Of a DNA stretch of 64,000 nucleotides, positions 16,901 to 27,250 are shown piece after piece. The stretch is from contig DHSL01000017.1 of assembly GCA_002411345.1 (NCBI GenBank), positions 172,331 through 236,330 on the forward strand, written 5' to 3'. The DNA is from Bacteroidales bacterium UBA5287 (GTDB lineage: Bacteria > Bacteroidota > Bacteroidia > Bacteroidales > Dysgonomonadaceae). The position numbers and the translations under genes were made by a program. Position 1 is the stretch's first letter. Every line of letters starts with the position of its first letter. Under the pieces are notes generated by a model. It saw only the letters and a list, made by a program, of their open reading frames with translations, ran no database searches and had not been told where the DNA came from.

Positions 16901-18895
16901 TTAATGATCAATTTTTGCTCGTTTGGAGTCCCAAATCAGGTAACCACAAAGTAATGCATACATTCCTATTGCTAACCATTGAGCCCCATTTCCTGAAGCC
17001 CATGAATCATTATATAAGTCGACTCCCGTAAATTTGATTGCTGCACTTACAACTCCCATTAATGATCCACCTGCAATAAATCCGGATGCAAGTAAAGTAC
17101 CTCTTTCTTTTCTTGCAGAATTCAGTGCTCTATTTTTGCTTCTTGATGAAACATACCAACTGATTGCACCACCAATTAATAACGGGATATTCAATTCAAA
17201 AGGAATGAACATACCAAGTGAAAAAGCTAATGCCGGAACTTTTAGCAATGTAAGAACAATGGCCAATAAAGCTCCAATTCCATATAATAACCATGGAGCG
17301 CCTGTTCCAGACATTAATGGATCAATAACCGCCGCCATTGCATTTGCCTGAGGGGCCACCAGCGCACCTTCGCCGGTAAATCCGTATGTTTTGTTTAATA
17401 TCATTATAACCCCACCAACTGTAACAGCTGAAACAAGTGTACCTAGGAATTTCCATGTTTCTTGTTTTTTTGGAGTAGTGCCAATCCAATAACCGATTTT
17501 TAAGTCAGTGATGAAACCACCTGCCATTGATAGTGCTGTACAAACAACGCTTCCAATTATCATTGCAGCAACCATTCCTTCTGTTCCTTTTAGCCCTACC
17601 GAAACAAGAATTACTGATGCAAGAATTAATGTCATCAATGTCATACCTGAAACAGGATTTGATCCAACAATAGCGATTGCGTTTGCAGCTACTGTTGTAA
17701 ATAAAAATGCTATTATAGCAACTACAATAATAGCAATAACCGCATGTAAAAGATTTAATTCTACTCCAAATAAGAAAAATAAGAATGTTATAATTAAAGC
17801 AATTGAACTAGCGAAAAATATGAATTTCATAGTAAGGTCTCTCTGTGTACGCTTAACATCAGCTTCAACTTTTTGTCCTTTGAGTTCTTTACCGGCTAGC
17901 CCCACTGCATTTTTTATGATTCCCCACGATTTTATAATACTTATAATCCCTGCCATGGCAATTCCTCCAATTCCAATGTGACGTGCAAATGTGCTGAAGA
18001 TCTCTTCTGGTGAAAGTGAAGAAATTGATCCAATAAAGGCGGGATTCAATATTGTTGCAAATGAATCTGTCGCAAGTGGCAGTAATGGTACAATCACAAA
18101 CCAAACCAATGCTGATCCTACTGTGATGATGGCCGCGTATTTTAATCCTACGATATAACCAAGCCCTAAAACCGCAGCACCGATATTTACCTTAAAAACC
18201 AATTTGGCATTTTCAGCAAGTGCCATTCCCGCCGGGATTACACGAGAAGTAAAAGTCTCTGCCCATCCTCCAAATGTAGAAACTATAAAATCGTATATTC
18301 CTCCAATGAGTCCTGAGAAAATAAGTGGTTTTGCCTGACTACCTCCTTTTTCTCCAGATATCAAAACTTGTGTTGTAGCAGTAGCTTCTGGAAATGGGTA
18401 TTTCCCATGCATTTCACTCACGAAGTATTTTCTGAAAGGTATTAAAAATAAAATGCCAAGAACACCACCTAATAGTGAGCTCATAAACACTTCCATAAAG
18501 TTTACAGTTATTTCAGGATATTTAGCCTGAAGAATATAAAGAGCAGGTAATGTGAAAATGGCACCCGCAACTACAACCCCTGAACTTGCTCCAATAGATT
18601 GGATAATAACATTTTCACCAAGTGCATTTTTTCTTTTTGAGGCACTTGAAAGCCCAACAGCAATAATTGCAATTGGGATAGCAGCTTCGAAGACCTGTCC
18701 GACTTTTAAACCTAAATATGCAGCAGCTGCAGAAAATAGAATAGCCATAAGTACTCCCCATGAAACGGAGCGAACATTTACTTCCGGGTATTCTTTGTTT
18801 GGAGAAAGAATGGATTCATATACTTCTCCGGGTTTTAATTCACGCATTGCGTTTTCAGGTAAACCTTTAATCTTTTCATCTTCTTGCTTTTCCAT
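16901..18895 (-). CDS. OPT family oligopeptide transporter
   Basis: 664 residues with about 14-16 hydrophobic helices. It is the prokaryotic OPT type, a proton-coupled importer of small peptides or metal-peptide complexes in the inner membrane. Recognisable parts are the N-terminal YPEVNVRSVSWGVLMAIL helix, KYPFPEATATTQVLISGEKG, the NPVSGMTLMTL helix and the C-terminal FSLGMFIPFELNIPLLIGG. No periplasmic binding protein is nearby, as is normal for OPT carriers. The lipoprotein oligopeptidase at 6981 could act on peptides before or after uptake, but no genetic link is visible. Confidence 0.9.
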   Translation of the reverse strand: MEKQEDEKIKGLPENAMRELKPGEVYESILSPNKEYPEVNVRSVSWGVLMAILFSAAAAYLGLKVGQVFEAAIPIAIIAVGLSSASKRKNALGENVIIQSIGASSGVVVAGAIFTLPALYILQAKYPEITVNFMEVFMSSLLGGVLGILFLIPFRKYFVSEMHGKYPFPEATATTQVLISGEKGGSQAKPLIFSGLIGGIYDFIVSTFGGWAETFTSRVIPAGMALAENAKLVFKVNIGAAVLGLGYIVGLKYAAIITVGSALVWFVIVPLLPLATDSFATILNPAFIGSISSLSPEEIFSTFARHIGIGGIAMAGIISIIKSWGIIKNAVGLAGKELKGQKVEADVKRTQRDLTMKFIFFASSIALIITFLFFLFGVELNLLHAVIAIIVVAIIAFLFTTVAANAIAIVGSNPVSGMTLMTLILASVILVSVGLKGTEGMVAAMIIGSVVCTALSMAGGFITDLKIGYWIGTTPKKQETWKFLGTLVSAVTVGGVIMILNKTYGFTGEGALVAPQANAMAAVIDPLMSGTGAPWLLYGIGALLAIVLTLLKVPALAFSLGMFIPFELNIPLLIGGAISWYVSSRSKNRALNSARKERGTLLASGFIAGGSLMGVVSAAIKFTGVDLYNDSWASGNGAQWLAIGMYALLCGYLIWDSKRAKIDH

Positions 18896-19096
18896 ATAAT
18901 ACGTTTGACTTTTTAAAATTGAATGAGAAATTTTTGATCCGAAAGTACAAAAATTTATTAAATCAGCCTACAAAAGGGCAAATATTTATACTTTTGGAGG
19001 TGAAAAGCGGGTAAGTCGTTTTTGATTAATTTGAAATGATTTAATGGTATTCTTTTATATATTATGATGATTTTAAGAATGATTATTTTACAAAAC

Positions 19097-19128
19097 TTGG
19101 TACATGTACAAAAAAAGATGTATATTTG
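19097..19128 (+). promoter_or_regulatory. Candidate promoter of the exbB-tonB operon (distal)
   Basis: TTG at 19097-19099 and TATATTTG at 19121-19128 with a 21-base spacer. The perfect palindrome GTACATGTAC at 19100-19109 sits between the boxes. A second TAnnTTTG box, TATTTTTG, is nearer the gene at 19259-19266. The whole gap 18896-19366 contains no coding sequence that I can support. Confidence 0.5.
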
Positions 19129-19366
19129 ACGCCAGATAATATAAAAGCAGAAAAATAGAACTATAAAAAAGAAAAAAGAGTTAGCATCGTACCATTTAAT
19201 TAATTAGTTTATAATTAAATTTTAATACTGAAATTCTTTTTAATTCGAAAAACAGTTGTATTTTTGTGCATATTTTTGAAAAAATATAATTTCAAATCAA
19301 TAATAAAACAATCAATTAAAACAATTAAAAACAGTGAACTATTTTTTCACACAAAAATTTTGAATT

Positions 19367-20182
19367 ATGGCAACAAAAGAACCTAAAACTCAGAAAAAGA
19401 AAAAAAGAGGATTGTCAGCTATGCTTGTTATTATCCTTGCATTTATTGTGGCTTTATGTATTTACAATTTTATTTTCGGTAATCCAGCTAACTTTGTTGG
19501 TGGAGATAACGCAAATCACCCACTTCAAGGGAATATGTTAGGAACTATCTTTAAAGGAGGTTTCGTTGTTCCAATTCTATTAACATGGTTGTTAACAGTT
19601 ATCGTATTAGCTGTTGAACGTTTAATTGCTATCAGCAGATGTACAGGTAAAGGTAATCTAGATAATTTCGTAGTAAATGTTAAAGAAAAACTCGAAGTAG
19701 AAGATTTCGAAGGTGCTGTTGCTTTATGCGACAAACAAAAAGGCGCTGTTGCTGCAGTTACTAAAGTAGGTGTAGAAACATACGAACGTATGACTAAAGA
19801 CAACTCTGGTTTAACAAGAGAGCAAAAAGCCGGTATCATCAATAAAAAGATTGAAGAAGCTACTGCATTGGAAATGCCAGGTATGAACGAAAATCTTCCT
19901 GTTATTGCTACTTTTACTAACTTGGGTGTGCTTACCGGATTGTTTGGAACGGTTATGGGTATGATTCGTGCTTTCTCTTCTTTGGGAGGCTCTGGAGGAA
20001 CTGACTCAGCTGCTCTATCTGTAGGTATTTCTGAAGCTCTTGTAAACACGGCTTTCGGTATTTTGACTGGTGCTTTGGCTGTTATTGCTTATAACTACTT
20101 TACAGCTAAGATTGATAATATCACTTACGCAATTGACGAAATCGGATTTTCAATAGTTGGTGTTTTCGAATCTAAACATTGA
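19367..20182 (+). CDS. exbB: ExbB/TolQ-type proton channel subunit
   Basis: 271 residues. A Lys-rich cytosolic start (KTQKKKKRG) leads to a first membrane helix at about 18-36, a second at about 64-85 (VVPILLTWLLTVIVLAVERL), and the paired pore helices near residues 180-240 (TFTNLGVLTGLFGTVMGMI, ALVNTAFGILTGALAVIAYN). It is the stator of the TonB motor that carries proton force to outer membrane receptors. It is the first gene of exbB-exbD-exbD-tonB, with an 87-base gap before the next gene. Confidence 0.93.
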   Translation: MATKEPKTQKKKKRGLSAMLVIILAFIVALCIYNFIFGNPANFVGGDNANHPLQGNMLGTIFKGGFVVPILLTWLLTVIVLAVERLIAISRCTGKGNLDNFVVNVKEKLEVEDFEGAVALCDKQKGAVAAVTKVGVETYERMTKDNSGLTREQKAGIINKKIEEATALEMPGMNENLPVIATFTNLGVLTGLFGTVMGMIRAFSSLGGSGGTDSAALSVGISEALVNTAFGILTGALAVIAYNYFTAKIDNITYAIDEIGFSIVGVFESKH

Positions 20183-20269
20183 TCGTTGAATCTGATTAAA
20201 AAGGTATGATGTTAATTCAAATATTACCTTTCCAGTTATATGAAATAATTAGATTTAAAATAAAAGACA

Positions 20270-20902
20270 ATGGCTAGACCAAAAATAAAAAGAAAAGATA
20301 CATGGATCGACATGACGCCGATGAGCGACGTAATGGTGCTTTTGCTCACGTTCTTTATGTTGACATCTACCTTTCTTAAACCAGAACCAGTAACTGTTAA
20401 TACACCTATGTCAGTGTCAGAAATTATTATTCCTGATAAAAATGTACTATCTGTATTAATTTCACCAAAGGGTCAGATCTTTTTGGATCTTGATAATCCT
20501 GATGATAGAATTTCGGTTTTGGAAGCAATGGCGGCAAACTATAACATCGATCTAACTGAAAAAGAGAAATATGATTTCAGTATTGCAACATCTTTTGGTG
20601 TTCCAATGCAGAATTTTAAACAATTCATGTCTATGGAATTGGACAAAAGGAATGAGGTTTTACCTCAATACGGTGTTCCAATTGATAGTCTCGATAATCA
20701 GTTTAAAGGTTGGGTACTAGCTGCCAGAGAAGTGAAAGGTAAAGATATGAGGATTGCTATAAAAGCAGACGCAACAACACCTTATCCTTATATTAAGACT
20801 GTTATGGGTTCTTTGCAGGATATCCGCGAAAACCGTTATAACTTGATCACTGCTCTTCGTGAAGTTCAAAATCCAAGTGCAGCAGCAGTATCTCAAGAAT
20901 AA
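20270..20902 (+). CDS. exbD: ExbD-type biopolymer transport protein (first copy)
   Basis: 210 residues. A basic N-terminus (RPKIKRKDTWIDMTPMSDV) leads to one membrane helix (VMVLLLTFFMLTSTFL, residues about 21-36) whose Asp (MSDVMV) is the proton-carrying residue. The periplasmic part is long, about 170 residues, compared with about 100 in E. coli ExbD; its end (MRIAIKADATTPYPYIKTVM) is the usual ExbD fold. It lies 21 bases before a second exbD, so the complex may be a heteromer. Confidence 0.9.
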   Translation: MARPKIKRKDTWIDMTPMSDVMVLLLTFFMLTSTFLKPEPVTVNTPMSVSEIIIPDKNVLSVLISPKGQIFLDLDNPDDRISVLEAMAANYNIDLTEKEKYDFSIATSFGVPMQNFKQFMSMELDKRNEVLPQYGVPIDSLDNQFKGWVLAAREVKGKDMRIAIKADATTPYPYIKTVMGSLQDIRENRYNLITALREVQNPSAAAVSQE

Positions 20903-20923
20903 CCTATTAAAAATTTAAAGATT

Positions 20924-21547
20924 ATGATGCAAGTTAGTAGTGGTGGTGGCGAAAAGAAGAAAGGGCAAAAAGCGAAACAAGATGTACGCGTCGATTTCAC
21001 TCCTATGGTGGATATGATGATGTTGCTTATTACGTTTTTCATGCTTGCTACTTCTTTAAGTAAACCACAAACAATGGAAATAGCGATGCCCGCAAAGGAT
21101 AAGGTTGCAGAAGAGGACCAGAATGAGGTGAAAGCTTCAGAGGCCATAACTCTATATCTTGGAGCTGATCATAAAGTTTATTATTACGAAGGATTAGCTG
21201 ACTTAGCAACACCTAATTTCTTGACTGAAACTGATTTCTCTGCTGAAGGTTTGAGAACTGTTTTAGTTGAAAGAAATAGAAAGGTTGTTGATCAAGTTCG
21301 TGAACTTAACACCAAGAAGGAGTTAAATCAGGTTTCTAAAGAGGATTATGAGACGCAACTATCGGAACTGAAAAGTAGTAAAGGTACCCCGGTTGTTATC
21401 ATTAAACCAATGGAAAATTCAACATATGAAGATATGATTGGTGCATTAGATGAAATGCTAATTGCCAGTATCGGTAAGTATTCAATTGTTGATATAGATG
21501 CGAATGACCAAATAATGCTTACGAATTCAGGTGTCGCGTTGAAATAA
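20924..21547 (+). CDS. exbD: ExbD-type biopolymer transport protein (second copy)
   Basis: 207 residues, with a Lys/Gly-rich start (SGGGEKKKGQKAKQDVRV), then DFTPMVDMMMLLITFFML with the essential Asp in the membrane helix (residues about 24-45). The periplasmic domain contains a charged, coiled-coil-like middle (residues about 115-160, with KVVDQVRELNTKKELNQVSK) that the first copy does not have. Paired, non-identical ExbD proteins are usual in Bacteroidetes TonB operons. The tonB gene follows after 28 bases. Confidence 0.9.
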   Translation: MMQVSSGGGEKKKGQKAKQDVRVDFTPMVDMMMLLITFFMLATSLSKPQTMEIAMPAKDKVAEEDQNEVKASEAITLYLGADHKVYYYEGLADLATPNFLTETDFSAEGLRTVLVERNRKVVDQVRELNTKKELNQVSKEDYETQLSELKSSKGTPVVIIKPMENSTYEDMIGALDEMLIASIGKYSIVDIDANDQIMLTNSGVALK

Positions 21548-21575
21548 AAATTAATAGACTATAAAAAAAAGAAGA

Positions 21576-22412
21576 ATGGCAAAAGGAATGGATTTGATGT
21601 CCCAGAGCTGGCTTGATATAGTTTTCGAAGGGAAAAATAAAAAATATGGTGCTTATCGGTTAAGACAAAGTTCCGGTAGACGTCACGTATGGGCATTCTC
21701 TTTAGTGATCATTATTGCAGTAGTGGTTTTTGGACTGTTGTCACTTGTTACGACAATCCAAAATCAAAGGAAAGCTCGCGAAGCAATGACACAAGTAACA
21801 GAGTTGTCTAACATTACCCTTGATCAACCAGAAGTTCCTGAGGAAAATCAACAGAAACAATATGTTGCTCCACCTCCCGTAGAATTAAAGAGTACTATTA
21901 AAATGACTGCACCTGTGATTAAGAAGGACGATGAAGTTCGCGAAGACATGGAAATGAAATCACAGGATGAATTAGTTCAATCTGATGTAACTATTTCTAT
22001 TGCAGATGTTAAAGGTACTAATGAAGAAACGGGTGTTGATATTGCAACATTACAAGAACATAAAGTAATTGTAGCTGAAGAACCCAAAGAAGAAAAGATT
22101 TTTGAAGTTGTGGAGCAACCACCATCGTTCCCTGGCGGACAATCTGCTCTTATGGATTATCTTAACAACAATATTAAATATCCTGTTATTGCGGCTGAAA
22201 ATGGAATAGAAGGTCGTGTTATTGTTCAGTTTGTTGTTGGTAGAGATGGTTCTATAGAATCGGCTATTGTTGCACGTGGTGTAGACCCAAGTCTTGATAA
22301 GGAAGCATTGCGCTTGGTTAACTCCATGCCCAAATGGATTCCTGGAAAGCAAGGTGGACAAGCTGTAAAAGCGCGATTCACATTACCTATATTGTTTAAA
22401 TTACAGAAATAA
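21576..22412 (+). CDS. tonB: TonB family energy transducer
   Basis: 278 residues. A cytosolic N-terminus (residues 1-37, with EGKNKKYGAYRLR) precedes one membrane helix (about 38-60). A periplasmic linker with a short Pro/Glu-rich region (YVAPPPVELK) leads to the C-terminal TonB_C domain from about residue 185 (PPSFPGGQSALMDYLNNNIK to LPILFKLQK). The GRVIVQFVVGRDGSI and DPSLDKEALRLVNSMPKW segments are typical. It links ExbB/ExbD to receptors such as the one at 12130. The Pro-rich spacer is short compared with E. coli TonB. Confidence 0.92.
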   Translation: MAKGMDLMSQSWLDIVFEGKNKKYGAYRLRQSSGRRHVWAFSLVIIIAVVVFGLLSLVTTIQNQRKAREAMTQVTELSNITLDQPEVPEENQQKQYVAPPPVELKSTIKMTAPVIKKDDEVREDMEMKSQDELVQSDVTISIADVKGTNEETGVDIATLQEHKVIVAEEPKEEKIFEVVEQPPSFPGGQSALMDYLNNNIKYPVIAAENGIEGRVIVQFVVGRDGSIESAIVARGVDPSLDKEALRLVNSMPKWIPGKQGGQAVKARFTLPILFKLQK

Positions 22413-22511
22413 GTTCTGTTTGAACAATTATTATACATAATTTAACCAGTCTTATTTTAAACGAGATTGGTTAAATTTTGTCTTTTATATAAATAGTAAA
22501 TTATCGAGAAT

Positions 22512-23456
22512 ATGAAAAAAATTACGTTAATCGTTATTTCAGTTCTATTATTTGGTTTTTTTGTTTCTTGTAACAATAATAAGAATAAAAGCCAACAAGA
22601 AGAGAATACAATGAGAAGTGGTTTTATCAAAATTGCTGTTGATCAAACAATGCAACCAACAATGCAAGCTGAAGTAGATATGTTTGAGACGGAAAATGCA
22701 GCAACAATAGAAGCTTTATATGTATCAGAAAGTGAAGCTATCGATTTGCTCATGAAAGATTCAGTTAGGTTAGCCGTTACAGCTCGTAGATTTACAGAAG
22801 CAGAGTTAGGTTATTTTCATTTAAAAACATTTGAACCAGAAGAAATAAGAATTGCGATAGATGGAGTAGCCCTTATTATTCATCCAGAAAATCCAGATTC
22901 AATTATCAGTGTTAAAGATGTAAGAAGAATACTTACAGGAGAAGTAACAAGATGGGATGAGATTTTTCCTAATTCAAAACTCGGAAAAATTCAAGTTGTG
23001 TTTGACAATACAAATTCCAGTATTGTCAGATATGCAAACGACTCAATTTGTAGAGAAAAACCTTTATCATCTGATTTGAATGCTTTAGAAAAAAATGAAG
23101 AAGTAGTAAATTATATTTCCGAAAATAAAAGCGCAATGGGTTTGATTGGTGTAAATTTGATAAGCGATACTTATGGTTCATCTGCGATGGATTTTACGAA
23201 AAAGATTCAAGTAATGCGTGTTTCACGAAATGATAATGCAACCCGCGCAAATGCAGTTCAACCTTATCAATATTATATTTATAACCATCAATATCCTTTT
23301 ATACGTGAAATATTTATTCTATTAAATGATCCACGAGGTGAATTACCGAAAGGATTTACTCGGTTCGTTACATCTGATGTTGGGCAACGCATAATTTTGA
23401 GATCGGGATTATTACCATCAACAATGCCAATTAATGCTGTAAAAATTGTTGAATAA
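22512..23456 (+). CDS. PstS-like phosphate-binding lipoprotein
   Basis: 314 residues. A lipoprotein signal ends FVSC (Cys20). The remainder is a periplasmic binding protein of the PstS-like type: IKIAVDQTMQPTMQAEVDMF, SVKDVRRILTGEVTRWDEIF, VVFDNTNSSIVRY and SAMGLIGVNLISD. No pstC, pstA or pstB genes are nearby. In Bacteroidetes this protein regularly sits between tonB and the TPR gene, so it may serve the TonB complex rather than an ABC importer; that role is inference from context. Confidence 0.8.
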   Translation: MKKITLIVISVLLFGFFVSCNNNKNKSQQEENTMRSGFIKIAVDQTMQPTMQAEVDMFETENAATIEALYVSESEAIDLLMKDSVRLAVTARRFTEAELGYFHLKTFEPEEIRIAIDGVALIIHPENPDSIISVKDVRRILTGEVTRWDEIFPNSKLGKIQVVFDNTNSSIVRYANDSICREKPLSSDLNALEKNEEVVNYISENKSAMGLIGVNLISDTYGSSAMDFTKKIQVMRVSRNDNATRANAVQPYQYYIYNHQYPFIREIFILLNDPRGELPKGFTRFVTSDVGQRIILRSGLLPSTMPINAVKIVE

Positions 23457-23480
23457 TCGCTGAAAAACAGATTTATTTCG

Positions 23481-23488
23481 TAATTTTG
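23481..23488 (+). promoter_or_regulatory. Possible internal promoter -7 box before the TPR gene
   Basis: TAATTTTG matches TAnnTTTG in the 89-base gap after the PstS-like gene; no well-spaced -33 element is seen. Confidence 0.4.
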
Positions 23489-23545
23489 AATATTGATGTA
23501 ATTCAATTCAACTAAAAATAATTATTAATTACTATAGATAAAACA

Positions 23546-25138
23546 ATGAAAAAAATTTTATTATTAACAACCCTTTTGGTTGCCGGATTAACAACCTTAT
23601 CTGCTGCCAATCAACAAGGAATCAACTTTTATGAAGTTGGCGATTATGTTAAAGCCAAGTCTCTATTCTTAAGTTCTAGTCAGGATGCTATGGACAGTTA
23701 TTATCTAGGAGAAATCTATTTTAAGGAAAATAAGAAAGATTCAGCTCAGTATTATTACAATAAGGGTTTGCAAATTGATCCAGAAAATGTAATGAATACA
23801 ATAGGAATCTATAAAGTCCAATTAGCGACTACTCCTACTGCTAATGATGCTTTAAACAAATTATCGAAAGATCGCAAGTACAAGAAGAATGCTTCAGTTT
23901 TAACAGCTATTGCTAGTGCTTATGCCGATAATAAGAAATTTAATGAAGCAATGGATTTTATTGAAAAAGCAATAAAAGCTGATAAAAAGTTTCCACCTTC
24001 ATATTTGTTACAAGGAGATGTTTTATTAGCTCAGGGAAACTCAGGTGAAGCTGCAGCAAGTTATGAAAACGCAATATATTTTGATCCAAATTACAAAGCT
24101 TCGTATATTAAGCTTGCTAAATTGTATGAAAATATTAAAACGCAAGTAGCAATGGATTATCTACGAAAGGTTGTTGAAACTGATCCAACATATGCACCCG
24201 GTTTTTCTGCATTAGGAGAAATTGCTTATCGAAAAGGATTTTATCCCGAAGCTTTAAGTTCTTATGAGAGTTATATGAAATTAATTACACCTACACCTGT
24301 TGAATTTGCACAATATGCAGAAATTTTGTTTTTCAATGGAAAATATCAAGAAACACTGAATGCCATTGCTAAAGCTAAAAGTTCTTTTGTTACAGAAAGG
24401 TTGAAAATGTATAGTCAATTCCAACTTGGTGATTTTGCAGCAGCTTTAGAAACGGCAGAAAAGTTTTTTAATACTACTAATAAAAAAGATATAATTTCTC
24501 AAGATTATACTTATTATGCTCAGATTCTAACTAATCAGAAAAATTTCGCAAAAGCAGGTGAAATTTATGCAGCAGCATTTGATGTAGATACTACTAAAAA
24601 TGTAACGAATTTACGTAAAGCCGCTAGTTCATTTGAAAAAGCTGATGATTATGCAAACGCTGCTAAATATTACGAGAAGGTTTTTGAATTTGAACCTGAG
24701 TATTCTTTAGCCGATCTTTACTCTGTTGGAACGACCTATTATACTGCCGGTACTCAAACAAAAGCATTAGAAGCTACTCCAGAAGCTGATAAAGCCAAGA
24801 AACAAGCTCTATTAAAAAAGGCTGATGAGTATTTCAAAATAATGACGGAAAAATTTCCTGATCATTATCTTGGATATTTGATGCGAGCACGTGCTAATTT
24901 TGCAATTGATCCAACAGCAGAAGAAGGATTAGCCAAACCTTACTATGAAAAAGCAATTGAGGTTATGATGCCTAATAAAGAAGAGCGTAAAAATGATATT
25001 TTAGAGTCTTATCGTTATTTAGGTTTCTATTATTTAGGTCAAGATCAAGCAGAATTAGCTAAGTCATATTGGAATAAAGTTTTAGAAATTGATCCAACTG
25101 ATGAAACCGCTCTTCAAGTTATCAATGCATTAAAATAA
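23546..25138 (+). CDS. Tetratricopeptide repeat protein with signal peptide
   Basis: 530 residues. A signal peptide (MKKILLLTTLLVAGLTTLSA) is cleaved after about residue 20, so the protein is periplasmic. The rest is a run of TPR motifs, for example FNEAMDFIEKAIKADKKFPP, GEAAASYENAIYFDPNYKAS, EALSSYESYMKLITP and ELAKSYWNKVLEIDP. TPR proteins are binding scaffolds. It ends the exbB-tonB transcript, which stops at a strong terminator 82 bases later, and probably interacts with the Exb/Ton complex, but no direct evidence is in the sequence. Confidence 0.85.
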   Translation: MKKILLLTTLLVAGLTTLSAANQQGINFYEVGDYVKAKSLFLSSSQDAMDSYYLGEIYFKENKKDSAQYYYNKGLQIDPENVMNTIGIYKVQLATTPTANDALNKLSKDRKYKKNASVLTAIASAYADNKKFNEAMDFIEKAIKADKKFPPSYLLQGDVLLAQGNSGEAAASYENAIYFDPNYKASYIKLAKLYENIKTQVAMDYLRKVVETDPTYAPGFSALGEIAYRKGFYPEALSSYESYMKLITPTPVEFAQYAEILFFNGKYQETLNAIAKAKSSFVTERLKMYSQFQLGDFAAALETAEKFFNTTNKKDIISQDYTYYAQILTNQKNFAKAGEIYAAAFDVDTTKNVTNLRKAASSFEKADDYANAAKYYEKVFEFEPEYSLADLYSVGTTYYTAGTQTKALEATPEADKAKKQALLKKADEYFKIMTEKFPDHYLGYLMRARANFAIDPTAEEGLAKPYYEKAIEVMMPNKEERKNDILESYRYLGFYYLGQDQAELAKSYWNKVLEIDPTDETALQVINALK

Positions 25139-25219
25139 TACAGTTATTTAAGGTACGAATTTATTTCTAAATGACTTTAGTCTTTATTTATTAATTTTCG
25201 ACTTAAAAATCAATTTAAT

Positions 25220-25256
25220 ATCCGATAAAGTGATCATCACTTTATCGGATATTTTT
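25220..25256 (+). terminator. Terminator of the exbB-tonB-TPR operon
   Basis: Perfect 15-base stem ATCCGATAAAGTGAT (25220-25234) and ATCACTTTATCGGAT (25236-25250) followed by ATTTTTTA. Confidence 0.9.
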
Positions 25257-25625
25257 TATATATAATATTCCTTGATTATAACATTTGTTACCGTAGTTTT
25301 AACTATTAAATTGACGATATTCTATTCCTTTTATTTCTAATAATGATGTTCTGCAAAACAAATAAATACGATCGGAAGGATATAAACAAGTTAGCTTATA
25401 CATAAAGAGTTTTTATTAACCTTAATATTTGCGCTACGCTCATTAGAAGAACTTAATTTTGAATTCTGATGGATTTATTGTCTAACGCAATAAGTTTCTT
25501 TATAAGAGAAAAGGAACCACTTAACAGGAGCTTTTCTGATAATAGAACTGAGGGGTCCATGAGAGACTACTTTAAATAATATTTCTATCAAACGATTATG
25601 ATGAAGCGTAAAATATATTTCAAAT
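25257..25625 (+). other. Gap between operon terminators; structured region, possible small RNA
   Basis: This 370-base stretch lies between the plus-strand terminator of the TPR gene and the minus-strand terminator of the nuo operon. It contains nested complementary segments: TTGCG near 25427 with CGCAA near 25489, and CATTAGAA (25441) with TTCTGATG (25464-25471). Farther on, AGAAAAG near 25508 can pair with CTTTTCT near 25532. A 36-codon ORF at 25469-25579 has no clear ribosome site. I recognise no known RNA family. Confidence 0.25.
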
Positions 25626-25660
25626 AAAAAATATCCATCAAGTATAAAACTGATGGATAT
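25626..25660 (-). terminator. Terminator of the nuo operon
   Basis: Stem ATATCCATCA (25631-25640) and TGATGGATAT (25651-25660); on the minus strand the stem runs into a T-run. It lies 120 bases past the nuoN stop. Confidence 0.75.
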
Positions 25661-25781
25661 CTTTCATAAATTATATCTCTAAATATTTATAATGTAGTAC
25701 TGTTTCTCAAATAATTGAAATATTATAAATAAATAATTGAATTGACAATATACAATCCTTTGTATCCTTTTACAAGAACTC

Positions 25782-27206
25782 TTAAATACCAAAACTGTAT
25801 TGATTGATACTTTCCATAAAGAAACTGAATATACCTACTAATAATATACCAGCACTACAGATTACTAAACCTACATTGCTATATGTATCTGATTTGATTG
25901 CTGGAATAGGTTTTTCGTTATGTTCAATAAACATTGCTTTAATAACAAGTAAATAATAGTAAAGAGAGATGATAGTATTAAGAACTGCAATGATTACTAA
26001 AAGGTAAAATCCTTGTTGAGCAGCAGCTGAAAATATAAAGAATTTACTGAAAAATCCCGCAAAAGGTGGAATGCCTCCTAAAGAAAACATTGCGAGCATC
26101 ATAACAAAACTCAGAATAGGATTTGTGCTATATAAACCTTTGTATTCATCAATATTTAATTTTCCTGATTTATTTTCTATTGTCGATATTACTCCGAAAG
26201 CTGCTAAATTAGAAAATACATATACAAATATATAGTAAACTAATGTAGTCATTCCATATGCTGTTCCTCCAATAATTCCAAGTAAAATATATCCTGCTTG
26301 AGAAATAGAAGAAAATGCAAGGAATCGTTTCATGTTTTTTTGTCGAATAGCAAAAAGGTTTGCTAAAGTTATACTGATAATAATTATCCAGAAAAGTATT
26401 GTTTGCCATTCCACGATGAGATTTACAAACACCTTGTATAATAGTGTCATCAATACGAATGATGCTGAACCTTTCGAAACAACTGATAAATAAGATGTCA
26501 CATTTGTAGGTGCACCTTCATAAACATCTGCTGTCCACAAGTGGAATGGAACAAGTGAAATTTTGAAAAATAAGCCGACAATAAAGAAAACAAATCCCAT
26601 TATCTGGAGTGGATCAGTGTTATGGATTAACTGCGGTAAATCGTTGAAGTATAAAGTTCCCGAAGTTCCGTAAATATAGGATATTCCAAATAACATTATA
26701 CCTGATGAAAAAGCTGCAGACAAAATATACTTAATCCCAGCTTCTGCAGATTTCAAATTCTTTTTATCCAATGCTATCAAAGTAGCCATTGGAATAGAGG
26801 CCATTTCTAATCCAATATAGAATAACAAGAAATTCCCGCTTGAAATCATAAAATACATTCCCAATAATGTTATCAAGGTCAGGAAGTAAAATTCACCACG
26901 TTCATTTTTGAATTTATCTGTATCAAACCAATTTTTTGCTTGAAGAAATACTATAAATGTGGCAATGTTTAATATACTCTTAACCACAGTCATCATTGGA
27001 TAATTTTGATACATACCACCAAACGCTTCACCAGTTCCGTATGGAATAATTGTAACAATTGTGTGGATTGCAAAAAGTACAATAGCTATCGGTTGAAAAT
27101 AGACCATGCTTTTTTTGCCTGCAATGATGTCATAGAGTAATAAAAAAATAACTACAATTAGAAGCGATAACTCGCTACGCATATATAAGAAATCACTAAA
27201 ATCCAT
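25782..27206 (-). CDS. nuoN: NADH-quinone oxidoreductase subunit N
   Basis: 474 residues, about 14 membrane helices of the proton-pumping antiporter type. Typical segments are [36 protein letters not shown] helices, the Lys/His region [20 protein letters not shown] and [17 protein letters not shown], with [16 protein letters not shown] near the C-terminus. It is the last gene of the complex I operon, 44 bases after nuoM, and is followed by a terminator. Confidence 0.94.
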   Translation of the reverse strand: MDFSDFLYMRSELSLLIVVIFLLLYDIIAGKKSMVYFQPIAIVLFAIHTIVTIIPYGTGEAFGGMYQNYPMMTVVKSILNIATFIVFLQAKNWFDTDKFKNERGEFYFLTLITLLGMYFMISSGNFLLFYIGLEMASIPMATLIALDKKNLKSAEAGIKYILSAAFSSGIMLFGISYIYGTSGTLYFNDLPQLIHNTDPLQIMGFVFFIVGLFFKISLVPFHLWTADVYEGAPTNVTSYLSVVSKGSASFVLMTLLYKVFVNLIVEWQTILFWIIIISITLANLFAIRQKNMKRFLAFSSISQAGYILLGIIGGTAYGMTTLVYYIFVYVFSNLAAFGVISTIENKSGKLNIDEYKGLYSTNPILSFVMMLAMFSLGGIPPFAGFFSKFFIFSAAAQQGFYLLVIIAVLNTIISLYYYLLVIKAMFIEHNEKPIPAIKSDTYSNVGLVICSAGILLVGIFSFFMESINQYSFGI

Positions 27207-27250
27207 ATCTTTTATTCTATAAGTATTCTTAACTTTATAATATTTAAAAA

